From: Maricaulis maris MCS10
Lineage (GTDB): Bacteria > Pseudomonadota > Alphaproteobacteria > Caulobacterales > Maricaulaceae
Direction of reading: 5' to 3'
Length of the DNA stretch: 64,000 bases
Assembly: GCF_000014745.1 (NCBI RefSeq)
Contig: NC_008347.1
Span: forward strand, 930,001-994,000
How positions within the stretch are numbered: the stretch's first letter is position 1; each line of letters starts with the position of its first letter. Shown here piece by piece: positions 7,867 through 17,569 of the stretch. The translations under genes and the position numbers were made by a program. Below the pieces are notes generated by a model. It was not told the origin of the DNA and searched no databases. It saw only the letters and a program-made list of their open reading frames with translations.

Positions 7867-9798
7867 ATGTCCATGACGCCGAAAACCCCGATCCTAGACA
7901 CCGTCAATTCGCCGGCAGACCTGAAAAACCTGCCGCTCGACCGGCTCAAGTCGCTGGCCGATGAAGTGCGGGCCGAAACCATTGACGCTGTCTCGGTCAC
8001 CGGCGGGCATCTGGGTGCCGGTCTCGGCGTGGTCGAGCTGACCACGGCGCTCCACCACGTCTTCGACACCCCCACCGACACGCTGATCTGGGATGTCGGA
8101 CACCAGTGCTATCCGCACAAGATCCTGACCGGTCGCCGCGACCGTATCCGCACCTTGCGCCAGCCCGGCGGCCTGTCCGGCTTTACCAAGCGCTCGGAAA
8201 GCGAATACGACCCGTTCGGTGCGGCCCATGCCTCGACCTCCATTTCGGCCGCGCTCGGCTTTGCCGTGGGGCGCGACCTCAAGGACGAGAACCGCAATGT
8301 GATCGCGGTCATCGGCGATGGCTCGATGTCGGCCGGCATGGCCTATGAAGCGATGAATAATGCCGGTCATATCGGTGGCCGGCTGATTGTCATCCTCAAC
8401 GACAATGACATGTCCATCGCCCCGCCGGTCGGCGCGATGAGCCATTATTTCGCCCGCCTGGTCTCCTCGCAGCGCTACCGCTCCATCCGCAAGCTCGGCA
8501 AGGGTGTCGCCAAGGCGCTTCGGGTCGAAGAAGCGGCACGCCGGGCCGAGGAATACATGCGCGGAATGGCCATGGGCGGCACGCTGTTTGAGGAGATGGG
8601 CTTTCGCTATGTCGGCCCGATCGACGGCCATGATCTCGACCAGCTGGTCCCGGTCCTGCGCAATGTGCGCGATGGCGATAACGGCCCGGTCCTGATCCAT
8701 GTCGTGACCCAGAAGGGCAAGGGCTATGCGCCCGCCGAGGCGTCCGACGACAAGTATCATGGCGTCGCCAAATTCAACGTCATCACCGGCGAGCAGCAAA
8801 AGTCCAAGGCCGCCGCACCGTCCTACACCAAGGTCTTCGCCCAGCAGCTGATCCGTGAAGCCGAGGCCGACAGCCGCGTTGTCGGCGTCACCGCGGCCAT
8901 GCCGGGCGGTACCGGGCTGGACCTGTTCGGGGAACGCTTCCCGGACCGCATGTTTGATGTCGGCATTGCCGAACAGCACGCCGTCACCTTCGCCGCCGGC
9001 CTTGCTGCCGATGGCATGAAGCCCTTCGCGGCGATCTATTCGACCTTCCTGCAGCGCGGCTATGACCAGGTCGTGCATGATGTGGCGATCCAGAAACTGC
9101 CCGTCCGCTTTGCCATCGACCGGGCCGGTCTGGTCGGTGCCGATGGTGCCACCCATGCCGGCAGTTTCGATATCGGCTATCTTGGCGCCTTGCCGGGCAT
9201 GGTGCTGATGGCCGCTGCCGACGAGCTGGAATTGTCGCGCATGGTCAAGACTGCCGCCCTGATCGATGACGGCCCGTCCGCCTTCCGCTATCCGCGCGGC
9301 AATGGCACCGGCATTGAAATTCCCGACCAGATCGAGCCGCTGGAGATCGGCAAGGGCCGTATCGTCCGCGAGGGCTCGCGCATCGCCATCCTGTCGCTCG
9401 GCACCCGCCTCGAGGAAAGCCTCAAGGCCGCCGACGCGCTGGCCGCCCAGGGTTTCTCGACCACCGTCGCCGATGCCCGCTTCGCCAAGCCGCTGGACGA
9501 GGATCTCATTCTGCGCCTGGCGCGCGAGCATGAAGTCCTGATCACGGTGGAAGAGGGCGCGGTCGGCGGTTTCGGCGCCTTCGTCCTGCACATGCTGGCC
9601 GACAAGGGCGCCCTTGATCGCGGCCTGCGCATCCGCACCCTGACCCTGCCGGACGTCTTCCAGGACCAGGAAGCCCCGTTCGACATGTACGAAACCGCCG
9701 GCCTCAACGCCCGCCACATCGCCGCCAAGGCACTGGAAGCCATGGGCAAGGATGATGCGGCTGCGGAACGTGTCGCGGCGGCGTTGATTGCGGGTTAG
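7867..9798 (+). CDS. dxs: 1-deoxy-D-xylulose-5-phosphate synthase
   Basis: About 643 residues. It joins pyruvate and glyceraldehyde-3-phosphate using thiamine diphosphate in the first step of the MEP pathway. Visible are [17 protein letters not shown] (His48), [16 protein letters not shown], the ThDP/Mg motif [18 protein letters not shown] (150 onward) and [18 protein letters not shown] with the catalytic glutamate. GTG 7855 overlaps the ispA stop and is an alternative start; ATG 7867 is preferred because GAAAGG lies 4 bases upstream. ATG 7873 is also possible. Confidence 0.96.
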   Translation: MSMTPKTPILDTVNSPADLKNLPLDRLKSLADEVRAETIDAVSVTGGHLGAGLGVVELTTALHHVFDTPTDTLIWDVGHQCYPHKILTGRRDRIRTLRQPGGLSGFTKRSESEYDPFGAAHASTSISAALGFAVGRDLKDENRNVIAVIGDGSMSAGMAYEAMNNAGHIGGRLIVILNDNDMSIAPPVGAMSHYFARLVSSQRYRSIRKLGKGVAKALRVEEAARRAEEYMRGMAMGGTLFEEMGFRYVGPIDGHDLDQLVPVLRNVRDGDNGPVLIHVVTQKGKGYAPAEASDDKYHGVAKFNVITGEQQKSKAAAPSYTKVFAQQLIREAEADSRVVGVTAAMPGGTGLDLFGERFPDRMFDVGIAEQHAVTFAAGLAADGMKPFAAIYSTFLQRGYDQVVHDVAIQKLPVRFAIDRAGLVGADGATHAGSFDIGYLGALPGMVLMAAADELELSRMVKTAALIDDGPSAFRYPRGNGTGIEIPDQIEPLEIGKGRIVREGSRIAILSLGTRLEESLKAADALAAQGFSTTVADARFAKPLDEDLILRLAREHEVLITVEEGAVGGFGAFVLHMLADKGALDRGLRIRTLTLPDVFQDQEAPFDMYETAGLNARHIAAKALEAMGKDDAAAERVAAALIAG

Positions 9799-9850
9799 GG
9801 GCGACCAGCCCGTGGCTTCGTGCGCCTCGCGCAGATCAGCCAATCCAGTG

Positions 9851-9970
9851 TTGTCATCCCGGATGGACGCCCCGCGAAGGCGGGGCGAAAGTCCGGGACC
9901 AATATGTTGCCATCAGTGAGGTCCCCGTCTTGCGTCCGGCCTTCGCCGGACATCCAACGGGGATGACAAG
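9851..9970. repeat. Bipartite REP/BIME-like double hairpin, copy 1
   Basis: Starts TTGTCATCCC and ends GGGATGACAAG. It contains two GC-rich hairpins, CGCCCCGCGAAGGCGGGGCG in the left half and GTCCGGCCTTCGCCGGAC in the right half. It belongs to the family at 20242, 24473, 41460, 41957, 47953, 57918, 58172 and 62705. Confidence 0.85.
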
Positions 9971-9997
9971 CGCTGTGTGCCCGGCACGATTTCAAAG

Positions 9998-10130
9998 GTC
10001 CTCGCCCAGACAAGGCGCGGGGGACCGCGAAGCGGCGGAGTGGGTGACGGGCCGTCAGTGACGGAACGCTGGCGCGTTTCACCCCTTCCGGCCCTTCGGG
10101 CCACCTTCCCCATCAAGTGGAAGGACCTGT
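9998..10130 (+). repeat. Second repeat family, left copy flanking usp-sulP
   Basis: Begins GGTCCTCGCCC, contains GACGGAACGCTGGCGCGTTTCA and CCACCTTCCCCATCAAG, and ends GGAAGGACCT. A direct copy lies at 12836-12985 on the other side of the usp-sulP block. Confidence 0.75.
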
Positions 10131-10270
10131 TTCCGGCGATGAGCGCGGCCTCACACCCAGCTTCTCCCCTTCCGGGGAGAAGTGGCCCGCAGGGCCGATG
10201 AGGGGCGGCGCGTCAGCGCCATCCAAATCTCTTTCTTGCGCCGCGGCGCCGCACCCCTACCGGAACAGCA

Positions 10271-11125
10271 TCACCGGAACAGCATCACCGGGATGTGGCA
10301 ATTGCGGATCATGTCGGTGGTGGTGGAGCCGATGACCAGGTTGCGCATGCGCGAATGGCCGTAGGCGCCCATGACCAGGAGCGAGATGGCTTCGTCCTCG
10401 ACATAATCGACAATCACCTTGTCGGGATCGCCGGCGCGAATGGCGGTGGTGACGGTGTGGCCGGCCGCGCGCAGGTCCTCGGCGGCGGATTCCAGGGCGT
10501 CGATGCGAGTGGTGTCGTCCTTGCCGACCGTCAGCAGGTGCAGCGGGATGCCCTTGAAAAGCTGGCCGCCGGCAATGTGGCTGACGGCTTTGCGTGCACT
10601 CGCACCGCCGTCAAAGGCAATCAGCGCCCGTGTCACCGGGGCGTATTTGCGCGAGGCGACCATGACCGGCTTGTGGGCGGCGCGGACAATGCGTTCCAGG
10701 TTCGAGCCGAGATGCTCGGCTGCAAAGTCAGCCGCTTCGCCGCGCTTGCCGATCAGGATCAGGTCGGCATCACCCTCCACCTGTTGCAGCGCCTCAACCA
10801 GATCGCCGTGCCGCAGGCGGAGGGCGATGTCGGTCACGCCCTTGTCGGTGAGATAGGCTGCCGCCGCATCGAGAATGGCGCGGCCACGCTCCTTGGCCAG
10901 CTTGGCGCGTTCCTCGTCATGGGCAGCGAGCTTGTCCAGCAGGTCGTGCTTGGCGCCAAAGCCCAGCGATCCGGACAGGTTGGCGGGCAGGCTCTGCGTG
11001 TCGCGGCGTCCGAGCACATGCAGCAGTTCGATCTCGGCGCCCATGGTCGCGGCGACCCAGGCGGCGTGGTCACAGACGCTTTCGCCATAGGCCGAACCGT
11101 CGACGAGAAGGATGAGTTTGGTCAT
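10271..11125 (-). CDS. Universal stress protein, tandem UspA domains
   Basis: 284 residues built of two UspA folds. The first starts KLILLVDGSAYGESVCDHAAW. The second starts around VTRALIAFDGGASARKAVSHIA and ends with VIDYVEDEAISLLVMGAYG, HSRMRNLVIGSTT, a GxxGx9GS(S/T)-like ATP-binding motif. Tandem Usp proteins of this kind often accompany transporters. The gene lies 11 bases downstream of sulP on the same strand, so the two are probably one transcript and Usp may modulate the transporter. Confidence 0.9.
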   Translation of the reverse strand: MTKLILLVDGSAYGESVCDHAAWVAATMGAEIELLHVLGRRDTQSLPANLSGSLGFGAKHDLLDKLAAHDEERAKLAKERGRAILDAAAAYLTDKGVTDIALRLRHGDLVEALQQVEGDADLILIGKRGEAADFAAEHLGSNLERIVRAAHKPVMVASRKYAPVTRALIAFDGGASARKAVSHIAGGQLFKGIPLHLLTVGKDDTTRIDALESAAEDLRAAGHTVTTAIRAGDPDKVIVDYVEDEAISLLVMGAYGHSRMRNLVIGSTTTDMIRNCHIPVMLFR

Positions 11126-11136
11126 GGCAATCGCTC

Positions 11137-12645
11137 CTAATGGCCCATCAGCTTGTCGAGTGCGCCGGGCGTATCGTGGATGCCCAGGCGGTCGACCAGC
11201 GTCTTGCTGGCCTCGTTCATGCCCAGCAGCTGGACCTCGGCACCTTCGCGCCGGAATTTCAGGACGGCCATGTCGACCGCGGCGACGCTGGACAGATCCC
11301 AGACATGCGCCTGTCCCAGATCAATGATCACGGTGTCGACCGCATCCTTGAAGTCGAAGGCACGCAGGAAGTCCTCGGTCGAGGCGTAGAAGAGCTGGCC
11401 ATCGACGCGATAGGTGCGGGTCCGCCCGTCAGCGGACACCTCGCTGGTGACCGTGAAGGCGCGGGATATCCGCCAGGCGAAGAACAGCCCGCTGAGCAGC
11501 ACGCCGACACCGACACCGATGGCCAGATTGTGGGTGGCAACGACGCCGATCACGGTGGCAACCATGACGAAGCTGGAGCTCTTGGGGTGTTCCCGCAGAT
11601 TGCGGATCGAACTCCACGAGAAGGTGCCGACCGAGACCATGATCATGATCGCCACCAGGGCCGGCATCGGGATTTGTGCGACCAGATCGCCGAGTACCAG
11701 GATCATGAACAGCAGCACCGAGCCGGCGGTCAGCGCCGACAGTCGACCGCGGCCGCCTGATTTCACATTGATCACCGATTGCCCGATCATGGCGCAACCG
11801 GCCATGCCCCCGAAGAAGCCGGTGATCGAATTGGCGATACCCTGACCGATACATTCGCGATTGCGGTCGCTGGGCGTGTCGGTGAGATCATCGACAATCT
11901 GGGCCGTCATCAGAGATTCCAGCAGACCCACGGCGGCCACGGCGGCCGAGTAGGGCAGGATGATCATCAAGGTCTCGAGATTGAACGGGATGTCCGGGAT
12001 CAGGAAGACCGGCAGCGTGGTCGGCAGCTCGCCCATGTCGCCGACCGTGCGCACATTGTCCCAGCCGAAGAAGAGCGCCAGGCTTGTCAGGACGATAATG
12101 CAGACCAGCGGCGAGGGGATGGCCTTGGTGATGTAGGGGAAGCCGTAAATGATCACCAGGCCGGCGGCGACCAGCACATAGGTGAAGGCGCTGACATTGG
12201 TCAGCTCCGGCAGTTGCGCCATGAAGATCAGGATCGCCAGCGCATTGACGAAGCCGGTGATCACCGAGCGCGAGACAAAGCGCATCAGGTCGCCCAGCTT
12301 GAGGAAACCGGCGCCGATCTGCAGCAGGCCAGCGACCACGGTCGCGGCGAGCAGGTATTGCAGCCCGTGTTCGCGCACCAGGGTGACCATGAGGACGGCG
12401 GTCGCCGCGGTGGCCGCACTGATCATGCCCGGACGGCCGCCGGTGAAGGCGATGATCACCGCGATGGAGAAGCTGGCATACAGCCCGACCCGCGGATCGA
12501 CCCCGGCGATGATGGAAAAGGCGATCGCTTCCGGGATCAGCGCCAGCGCCACCACAATGCCGGCCAGCACGTCACCGCGCAGGTTGAAAAACCAGGTGCG
12601 GCGGATCTGATCGAAAAGGGCCGGGTCGAGTGTGGGAAGTCGCAT
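11137..12645 (-). CDS. SulP/SLC26 family anion transporter with STAS domain
   Basis: About 502 residues. The N-terminal 400 residues contain the SLC26 transmembrane core ([42 protein letters not shown]). The C-terminal 100 residues form a cytoplasmic STAS domain ([20 protein letters not shown]). Family members move sulfate, bicarbonate or dicarboxylates; the substrate is not evident. The start is placed at ATG 12645 because [15 protein letters not shown] is the usual SulP opening; the frame extends further upstream without support. It is cotranscribed with usp. Confidence 0.92.
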   Translation of the reverse strand: MRLPTLDPALFDQIRRTWFFNLRGDVLAGIVVALALIPEAIAFSIIAGVDPRVGLYASFSIAVIIAFTGGRPGMISAATAATAVLMVTLVREHGLQYLLAATVVAGLLQIGAGFLKLGDLMRFVSRSVITGFVNALAILIFMAQLPELTNVSAFTYVLVAAGLVIIYGFPYITKAIPSPLVCIIVLTSLALFFGWDNVRTVGDMGELPTTLPVFLIPDIPFNLETLMIILPYSAAVAAVGLLESLMTAQIVDDLTDTPSDRNRECIGQGIANSITGFFGGMAGCAMIGQSVINVKSGGRGRLSALTAGSVLLFMILVLGDLVAQIPMPALVAIMIMVSVGTFSWSSIRNLREHPKSSSFVMVATVIGVVATHNLAIGVGVGVLLSGLFFAWRISRAFTVTSEVSADGRTRTYRVDGQLFYASTEDFLRAFDFKDAVDTVIIDLGQAHVWDLSSVAAVDMAVLKFRREGAEVQLLGMNEASKTLVDRLGIHDTPGALDKLMGH

Positions 12646-13063
12646 GGTGGTGTCCGTTCGTTCACGCGGGCATCCGGGCAATGGGTGCTCGTTGCGCAGT
12701 GTTCTGGCGGCCAAGCCGCAAATGGTCGGAACGCGTTGTGAGATCAGCGCTGCCCCGCAAAGGGCCACGCCGCAGCGGTGCGCGAGGCGATAGCACAGAC
12801 AACGGACTTGGCAAACCGGGAAGGAGGAGGTGACAGGTCCTCGCCCTTGATGGGCGAGGTGGCTGGGCGCGTAGCGGCCAGACGGAATGGGTGATGGGCG
12901 GTCGGGGACGGAACGCTGCGCGTTTCACCTCATCCGACCCGGCGCAATGCGCCGGCCCACCTTCCCCATCAAGGGGAAGGACCTCTTTCATGCGGCGCAT
13001 ACTGGTCCACCTCGCGGCCCCCGCTAAACTGGCCTCCCAACCAACCCCAACCGGACCTCGCCC
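12646..13063. other. Intergenic region upstream of sulP and tlyA
   Basis: The divergent promoter region for sulP (minus) and tlyA (plus). It contains the second copy of the flanking repeat (12836-12985). No reading frame with protein-like composition is seen. Confidence 0.65.
12836..12985 (+). repeat. Second repeat family, right copy flanking usp-sulP
   Basis: Shares with 9998-10130 the opening GGTCCTCGCCC, the middle GGACGGAACGCTGCGCGTTT and the end CCACCTTCCCCATCAAG...GGAAGGACCT in the same orientation. Internal hairpins include TCGCCCTTGATGGGCGA. Confidence 0.75.
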
Positions 13064-13798
13064 ATGCGTGCAGACCTCTATCTCGTCGAACACGGTCATT
13101 TCGACACGCGCGCCCGTGCCCAGGCGGCGATTGCGGCGGGGAAGGTGTCGGTGAATGGGATCAAGGTGTCCAAGCCGTCGCAGAAGATCGCGGACGGGGC
13201 GCAGATCATCGCCGAGGCGGCGCATCCCTGGGTGTCGCGGGCGGCGCTGAAACTGGTGGCGGGGCTGGACGGGTTTGGCGTGGATCCGGCGGACCGGGTC
13301 TGTCTGGATGTCGGCTCATCGACGGGTGGTTTTACCGAAGTCCTGCTGTCGCGCGGGGCGCGGCATGTCTATGCCGTGGATGTCGGGCGGGACCAGTTGC
13401 ACGCCTCGCTTCAGGCCGACCGGCGGGTCACTTCGCTGGAGGCGACCGATGCCAGGTCATTGGCAGGGGAGATGTTTTCCGAGCCGCCCTCGCTGGTGGT
13501 CTGCGATGCCAGCTTCATCTCGCTGCTCAAGGTCATCGCCCGGCCCCTGGCATTGAGTGCCGCGACGAGCGATCTGATCGCGCTCGTCAAACCCCAGTTC
13601 GAGGTCGGCAAGGCCTTGATCGGCAAGGGCGGTCTGGTGAAAAGCGACAGCGCGCGAGATGACGCGGTCGCGGCCGTACGGGCAGGCCTGGAAGGCCTGG
13701 AAGGCTTTTCGGTACACGCGGTCATGGAAAGTCCGATCGAAGGCGGCGACGGCAACAGGGAATACCTTATCGCCGCCAGCCGCTGTCTTCAAACCTGA
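13064..13798 (+). CDS. tlyA: TlyA family rRNA (cytidine-2'-O)-methyltransferase
   Basis: 244 residues. An N-terminal S4 RNA-binding domain (about 1-60, MRADLYLVEHGHFDTRARAQ, KVSVNGIKVSKPS) precedes an FtsJ-like Rossmann methyltransferase with the SAM motif LDVGSSTGGFTEVLLSRGA (from 81). TlyA methylates 16S and 23S rRNA; older annotation calls it hemolysin A. Lys63 in SRAALKL and the later VKPQFEVGK match the K-D-K-E type active site. In many alphaproteobacteria tlyA directly follows dxs; here the usp-sulP block intervenes. Confidence 0.92.
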   Translation: MRADLYLVEHGHFDTRARAQAAIAAGKVSVNGIKVSKPSQKIADGAQIIAEAAHPWVSRAALKLVAGLDGFGVDPADRVCLDVGSSTGGFTEVLLSRGARHVYAVDVGRDQLHASLQADRRVTSLEATDARSLAGEMFSEPPSLVVCDASFISLLKVIARPLALSAATSDLIALVKPQFEVGKALIGKGGLVKSDSARDDAVAAVRAGLEGLEGFSVHAVMESPIEGGDGNREYLIAASRCLQT

Positions 13799-13831
13799 AT
13801 CCCCTGTGACGTGTTGTCTGGGGCGTGAGGT

Positions 13832-14638
13832 CTACTGACCGTAGGTGTCGGCCGGGCGCCAGATACCGTCGTTGCCCTGACACATATAGACCTGGTCGGT
13901 GACGGTCTGGCCGTAGGCGTCCATGCGGCGGGTCTGCGACCAGTGACAGGCACCGGTGGCCGAGTTTACCTGATAGCCGGCGCTGCTCTGCGACTGGCCG
14001 TCATAGGCCGAGGCATTGTAGGTGCGGGCCTGGTCAGCGCGCTCGGCGCCACCCAGCAATTCACCTGACGAGCCGTAATTGTCGGCGTGGTAGGCATTGT
14101 CGTCGTAATAGGCGCTGTCGTCATAACCGGCCTGGTACTGGTCGTCATAGTACGCATCATTCTGGTTGTAGGCGCTGTTGTCGTAATAGCCGCCTGGCTT
14201 GCCCGGATAAGGGTTTTGCGGATTGGCGCGGACGGCATTGCAGTCGCCGCCACCGGCAATGCCGGCTCCGATCACCGCGCCGACACCGGCGCCGGCAATG
14301 GTGCCAACTTCCTCGGCATTGCCGCGATCACGGTGTTGATAGCGATTGCCACGACCGCGGCCCCAGCTGCCATGCCCACCGCGTCCACCGCGACCATAAT
14401 GGCGGTCGCGGCCATGGCGGTTATTATTGCTGTCATCGGCGAGTTCATTACCGATCACGGCGCCGAGCAGGCCACCGATGATGGCGCCGGCGACCTGACG
14501 GCCCTGGCGTTCGGACTCGCAGTCCTGATAATTCTGGGCCTGATAATTCTGGGCCTGATAGCTCTGGGCCTGGGCCATGGACGGCAGGGCGACACTCAGG
14601 GCCGTTGCGGCGAGAAGCGTTGGGGTCAGCAGTTTCAT
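13832..14638 (-). CDS. Exported glycine-zipper protein, Tyr/Asp/Asn-rich
   Basis: About 268 residues. A signal peptide (MKLLTPTLLAATALSVALPSMAQA) is followed by a triplicated NYQAQ-type repeat encoded by 18-bp tandem repeats (14526-14578). Next come two glycine-zipper segments (VAGAIIGGLLGAVIGNELAD and GTIAGAGVGAVIGAGIAGG) flanking a charged GRG/H-rich linker, then a Tyr/Asp-rich tail (YYDDQYQAGYDDSAYYDD). The domains resemble 17-kDa-surface-antigen and YMGG-like outer membrane proteins. ATG 14638 is chosen because it opens the signal peptide. Role inferred: cell envelope. It shares an upstream motif with the next gene. Confidence 0.75.
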   Translation of the reverse strand: MKLLTPTLLAATALSVALPSMAQAQSYQAQNYQAQNYQDCESERQGRQVAGAIIGGLLGAVIGNELADDSNNNRHGRDRHYGRGGRGGHGSWGRGRGNRYQHRDRGNAEEVGTIAGAGVGAVIGAGIAGGGDCNAVRANPQNPYPGKPGGYYDNSAYNQNDAYYDDQYQAGYDDSAYYDDNAYHADNYGSSGELLGGAERADQARTYNASAYDGQSQSSAGYQVNSATGACHWSQTRRMDAYGQTVTDQVYMCQGNDGIWRPADTYGQ

Positions 14639-14706
14639 CTCTACCTCCGACTTGGGGCTGCCCGACGGATGTCGCCGGTGTTGATCCAAGGTCTAGCGCG
14701 CCGTCG

Positions 14707-14724
14707 ATGAGCCGCACATGAACG
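14707..14724 (-). promoter_or_regulatory. 18-bp motif shared upstream of both glycine-zipper genes (copy 1)
   Basis: The plus-strand sequence ATGAGCCGCACATGAACG recurs with one mismatch at 16393-16410. Both copies lie about 65-85 bases upstream of the start codons of the two minus-strand glycine-zipper genes. It is probably a binding site for one envelope regulator or part of a promoter. Confidence 0.55.
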
Positions 14725-14743
14725 GCACAATGAACAATACGCA

Positions 14744-14778
14744 AGAAAAAGGCCGACCCGGCTGGATCGGCCTTTCTC
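14744..14778 (-). terminator. Rho-independent terminator of the repeat-rich glycine-zipper gene
   Basis: AAAGGCCGA (14748-14756) pairs with TCGGCCTTT (14767-14775). On the minus strand the stem is followed by TTTTTCTTGCG. It lies 48 bases after the stop at 14826 and separates the two glycine-zipper genes. Confidence 0.85.
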
Positions 14779-14825
14779 CTTCGTGACCCCACGCACACAG
14801 GGTCACCGGTCTGTCTGGCTTGCGC

Positions 14826-16328
14826 CTACTGGTATTGCGAGACCTGCCAGTCGCCATAGGCGTCCCGGCACATGCGAACCCGGTCGTAATTATAGGTGCC
14901 GTCGGGCATGTAGATTTCGGCATCACCCCAGCGACATTCGACGCCGGCATTGTAATAGGTCTCGCGGATGATCACCGCACCGCGCACGCCGGAATAGGGA
15001 TTGCCCCAGTAATAGGGTTGTCCGTACTCGAAGGCGTAATTCATCGCGTAGTGATACTGGGCGCGATCGCAATCATCGAAACGGCTGACCGTGCTGCCCA
15101 GGGCCGCACCGAAGCCTGCGCCGAGCAGGATGCCGGCACCGACACTGTCATCGCCTGCGGCTGCGCCGCCGATGATGGCGCCCAGCAGGGCGCCGACCAC
15201 GGCACCGTCACCATTGTTGTTATAGCGGCAAATGCCGTCGTAATAGGCGAACTGGCGGTTGGAATAGCCGTAATCATAATAGCGCGTGTTGTAGCGCCAG
15301 CGGCTGGACGGTCCCCAGCTGCCGTAATAGCGCGAGTTCGACCAGCCATGGTTCATGTGGCGGATCCAGCGGCGCTGGGCCTGATGTCGACGTTGGTCGT
15401 GATAGAAGTTGTAACGCCGCTGCGCGCGTTCCCAGCGTCGACGGTCACGACGGTCATCCCGGTCACGCCATTCGCGCCAGTCGCGTCGGTATCCGGGGCG
15501 GTGTGCGTCCGGCCGGCGCCGGTCACGATCCCAACCGGTATCCCGGTGGCCGCGGCCTGGCCGGCTGTCAGGTCGACGGCCGCCCGGGCGGGTGTCTGGG
15601 CGACGGGGCCGGTCTGGCCGCGTATCGGGACGACGGCCATCACGGCCCCGCGTGTCCGGGCGGCGATCGCCGGGCCCGCGTGTGTCGGGGCGTCCGGGGC
15701 GACCCGGGCGGGTATCGGGGCGTGTGCCGCCGGGGCGGCGAGCATCCGGGCGGCGGTCATTCGGGTTCACACCGACCGGGCGACCTGGACGTCCGGGGCG
15801 GGTATCGGGGCGTGTACCGCCGGGGCGGCGAGCATCCGGGCGGCGGTCATTCGGGTTCACACCGACCGGGCGACCCGGACGTCCGGGCCGGGTATCGGGG
15901 CGCGTGCCGCCGGGGCGGGTTGCAGGACGACCGGGACGGGTGTCCGGTCCGCGGCCACCGGGGCGGGCGTCCGGACGGCGACCACCCGGACGGGCGTCGG
16001 GGCTGCGGCCACCTGGGCGTGATTCAGGGCGTCGCGGTCGGTCCGGACGGGATGTCGGACCCGGGCGGTCGCGTGAGGTCGGCCGGGTGACCGGTGGTGC
16101 ATCGCGTCGCGTCGCTGCATCGCGTCGCGTCCGCTCTGTCCGCGCTTCGCCGCGTTGCGGATTGCCGCCACGACGGGCCCCACGACCGGAATCATTGCCA
16201 TCCGAGCGCCGGACCTCATCGCCACCGCCGCGGCGCTGGGCCTCGGCCGGTGCCGTTGCGAAAGCTGTCGGCAGGAGGATGAGTGTGGCGAGCGAGGCGC
16301 AAAGCCATTTGTGCTTGAGCAGCTGCAT
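14826..16328 (-). CDS. Exported Arg/Pro/Gly/Asp repeat protein with glycine zipper
   Basis: About 500 residues. A signal peptide (MQLLKHKWLCASLATLILLP...AEA) is followed by some 230 residues of very basic low-complexity sequence built on RPDTRPGRPGRP and RRPDARPGG units, including a 30-residue repeat (PVGVNPNDRRPDARRPGG core). Then come an Arg/Tyr/Trp-rich part (RRRWERAQRRYNFYHDQRR), a glycine zipper (VVGALLGAIIGGAAAGDDS, GILLGAGFGAALGS) and a Cys/Tyr-containing C-terminus. It is probably an envelope protein binding a polyanion such as LPS, peptidoglycan or DNA (inference). ATG 16328 opens the signal peptide. Confidence 0.7.
   Translation of the reverse strand: MQLLKHKWLCASLATLILLPTAFATAPAEAQRRGGGDEVRRSDGNDSGRGARRGGNPQRGEARTERTRRDAATRRDAPPVTRPTSRDRPGPTSRPDRPRRPESRPGGRSPDARPGGRRPDARPGGRGPDTRPGRPATRPGGTRPDTRPGRPGRPVGVNPNDRRPDARRPGGTRPDTRPGRPGRPVGVNPNDRRPDARRPGGTRPDTRPGRPGRPDTRGPGDRRPDTRGRDGRRPDTRPDRPRRPDTRPGGRRPDSRPGRGHRDTGWDRDRRRPDAHRPGYRRDWREWRDRDDRRDRRRWERAQRRYNFYHDQRRHQAQRRWIRHMNHGWSNSRYYGSWGPSSRWRYNTRYYDYGYSNRQFAYYDGICRYNNNGDGAVVGALLGAIIGGAAAGDDSVGAGILLGAGFGAALGSTVSRFDDCDRAQYHYAMNYAFEYGQPYYWGNPYSGVRGAVIIRETYYNAGVECRWGDAEIYMPDGTYNYDRVRMCRDAYGDWQVSQYQ
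15721..15917. repeat. 90-bp in-frame tandem repeat in the Arg/Pro-rich gene
   Basis: Two near-identical 90-bp units (15721-15810 and 15811-15900) plus a partial third encode a 30-residue repeat. The units differ at only a few positions, pointing to recent slippage or unequal exchange. Confidence 0.85.
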
Positions 16329-16392
16329 GGGGCGTTCTCCGGCTGTCGCCGGGCAGACCCGGCCAATCTGCAGCAAGCCTAGAGATTCGCGT

Positions 16393-16410
16393 ATGAGCCG
16401 AACATGAACG
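16393..16410 (-). promoter_or_regulatory. 18-bp motif shared upstream of both glycine-zipper genes (copy 2)
   Basis: The plus-strand sequence ATGAGCCGAACATGAACG differs from 14707-14724 at one base. It lies 65 bases upstream of the ATG at 16328. CTAG plus a CTTG-like stretch follows at similar distance in both copies. Confidence 0.55.
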
Positions 16411-16428
16411 CCGGGTTCACCTTTGGGG

Positions 16429-17520
16429 TCAGTACGCCGATTGGCCCGCATGGCGCAGCTTCTGGTCGGCCAGGACCAGCGCTGCCATGGCCTCGCCGAC
16501 CGGGACGGCACGGATGCCGACGCAGGGGTCATGGCGGCCGCGGGTCTCGATCACGGTCTCCTCGAAATTGCGGTCCAGCGTGTTGCGCTCGACCGTGATC
16601 GAGGAGGTCGGTTTGACGGCAAAGCGGACCACCAGGTCCTGCCCGGTCGAAATGCCGCCCAGCACGCCGCCATTATGGTTGGACAAAAAGACCGGCCCGT
16701 CCTCGCCCATGCGCATCTCGTCCGCGGCGTCTTCACCGCGCATCGCGGCCGAGCCGAACCCGGCCCCGATCTCGACGCCCTTGACCGCATTGATGGTCAT
16801 CATGGCGGCGGCCAGCTCACTGTCGAGCTTGGCATAGACGGGGGCACCCCAGCCGACCGGGACGCCGGAGACCACGACTTCGACGATGGCGCCGGTCGAT
16901 GAACCAGCCCGGCGCAGCGCGTCCATGTCCGCTTCCCACAGGGCGGCGGTTGTGGCGTCGGGGCAGAAGAAAGGGTTGTTGCTCACCTCGTCCCAGTCCC
17001 AGCGGCTACGGTCGATGGCGCGATCACCCACTTGCACCAGCGCGGCGCGGATCGAGATGCCGTCGCCCAGCACCTTGCGGGCAATGCCGCCGGCGGCGAC
17101 CCGCATGGCCGTCTCACGGGCCGAGGAACGGCCACCGCCGCGATAATCGCGGATGCCGTATTTCATGTCATAGGTGTAGTCGGCATGGCCGGGACGCCAT
17201 TTGTCGCGGATGGCGCTGTAATCCTTCGAGCGCTGGTCGGTATTCTCGATCATCAGGCTGATCGGCGCGCCCGTCGTCACCGGCCCGTCCGTGCGGTCAT
17301 CCTCGAACGTGCCGGACAGGATGCGGACCTGGTCGGGTTCCTGGCGCGGCGTGACATGGCGCGAAGTGCCCGGACGGCGCAGGTCGAGGAAGGGCTGAAG
17401 ATCGGTTTCGGTCAGCGGAATGCCGGCCGGGCAACCATCGACGACCGCGCCGATGGAGGGGCCATGGCTTTCGCCCCAGGTGGTGACCCGGAAAAGATGT
17501 CCGAACGTGTTGTGTGACAT
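16429..17520 (-). CDS. aroC: Chorismate synthase
   Basis: 363 residues, the normal length. It converts EPSP to chorismate with reduced FMN in the last step of the shikimate pathway. Signatures include [20 protein letters not shown] (His18 region), [16 protein letters not shown]-like [13 protein letters not shown], and [17 protein letters not shown]. It is intact, with a normal start. The J-domain gene lies upstream on the same strand, 49 bases away. Confidence 0.96.
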   Translation of the reverse strand: MSHNTFGHLFRVTTWGESHGPSIGAVVDGCPAGIPLTETDLQPFLDLRRPGTSRHVTPRQEPDQVRILSGTFEDDRTDGPVTTGAPISLMIENTDQRSKDYSAIRDKWRPGHADYTYDMKYGIRDYRGGGRSSARETAMRVAAGGIARKVLGDGISIRAALVQVGDRAIDRSRWDWDEVSNNPFFCPDATTAALWEADMDALRRAGSSTGAIVEVVVSGVPVGWGAPVYAKLDSELAAAMMTINAVKGVEIGAGFGSAAMRGEDAADEMRMGEDGPVFLSNHNGGVLGGISTGQDLVVRFAVKPTSSITVERNTLDRNFEETVIETRGRHDPCVGIRAVPVGEAMAALVLADQKLRHAGQSAY

Positions 17521-17569
17521 GATGTATCCGCCTTGAGTGCGGGCAGATTAGACACAGGCCGTGGCTACG

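Larger units (their letters stand above)
9799..10270. other. Repeat-filled intergenic region between dxs and usp
   Basis: Non-coding. It holds one bipartite REP-like element (9851-9970), a copy of a second roughly 135-bp repeat (9998-10130) and an adjoining stretch with short palindromes such as CTTCTCCCCTTCCGGGGAGAAG (10161-10182). No convincing terminator with a T-tract is seen for dxs. Confidence 0.75.

Noticed and set aside
7894-9843. 649-codon open frame on the minus strand opposite dxs
   Set aside because: It is the antisense shadow of a high-GC gene; composition is His/Asp/Gly-rich without any domain, while dxs is unmistakable.
15721-15917. Possible CRISPR-like repeat array
   Set aside because: Units are directly adjacent with no spacers, in frame, and encode part of a protein.
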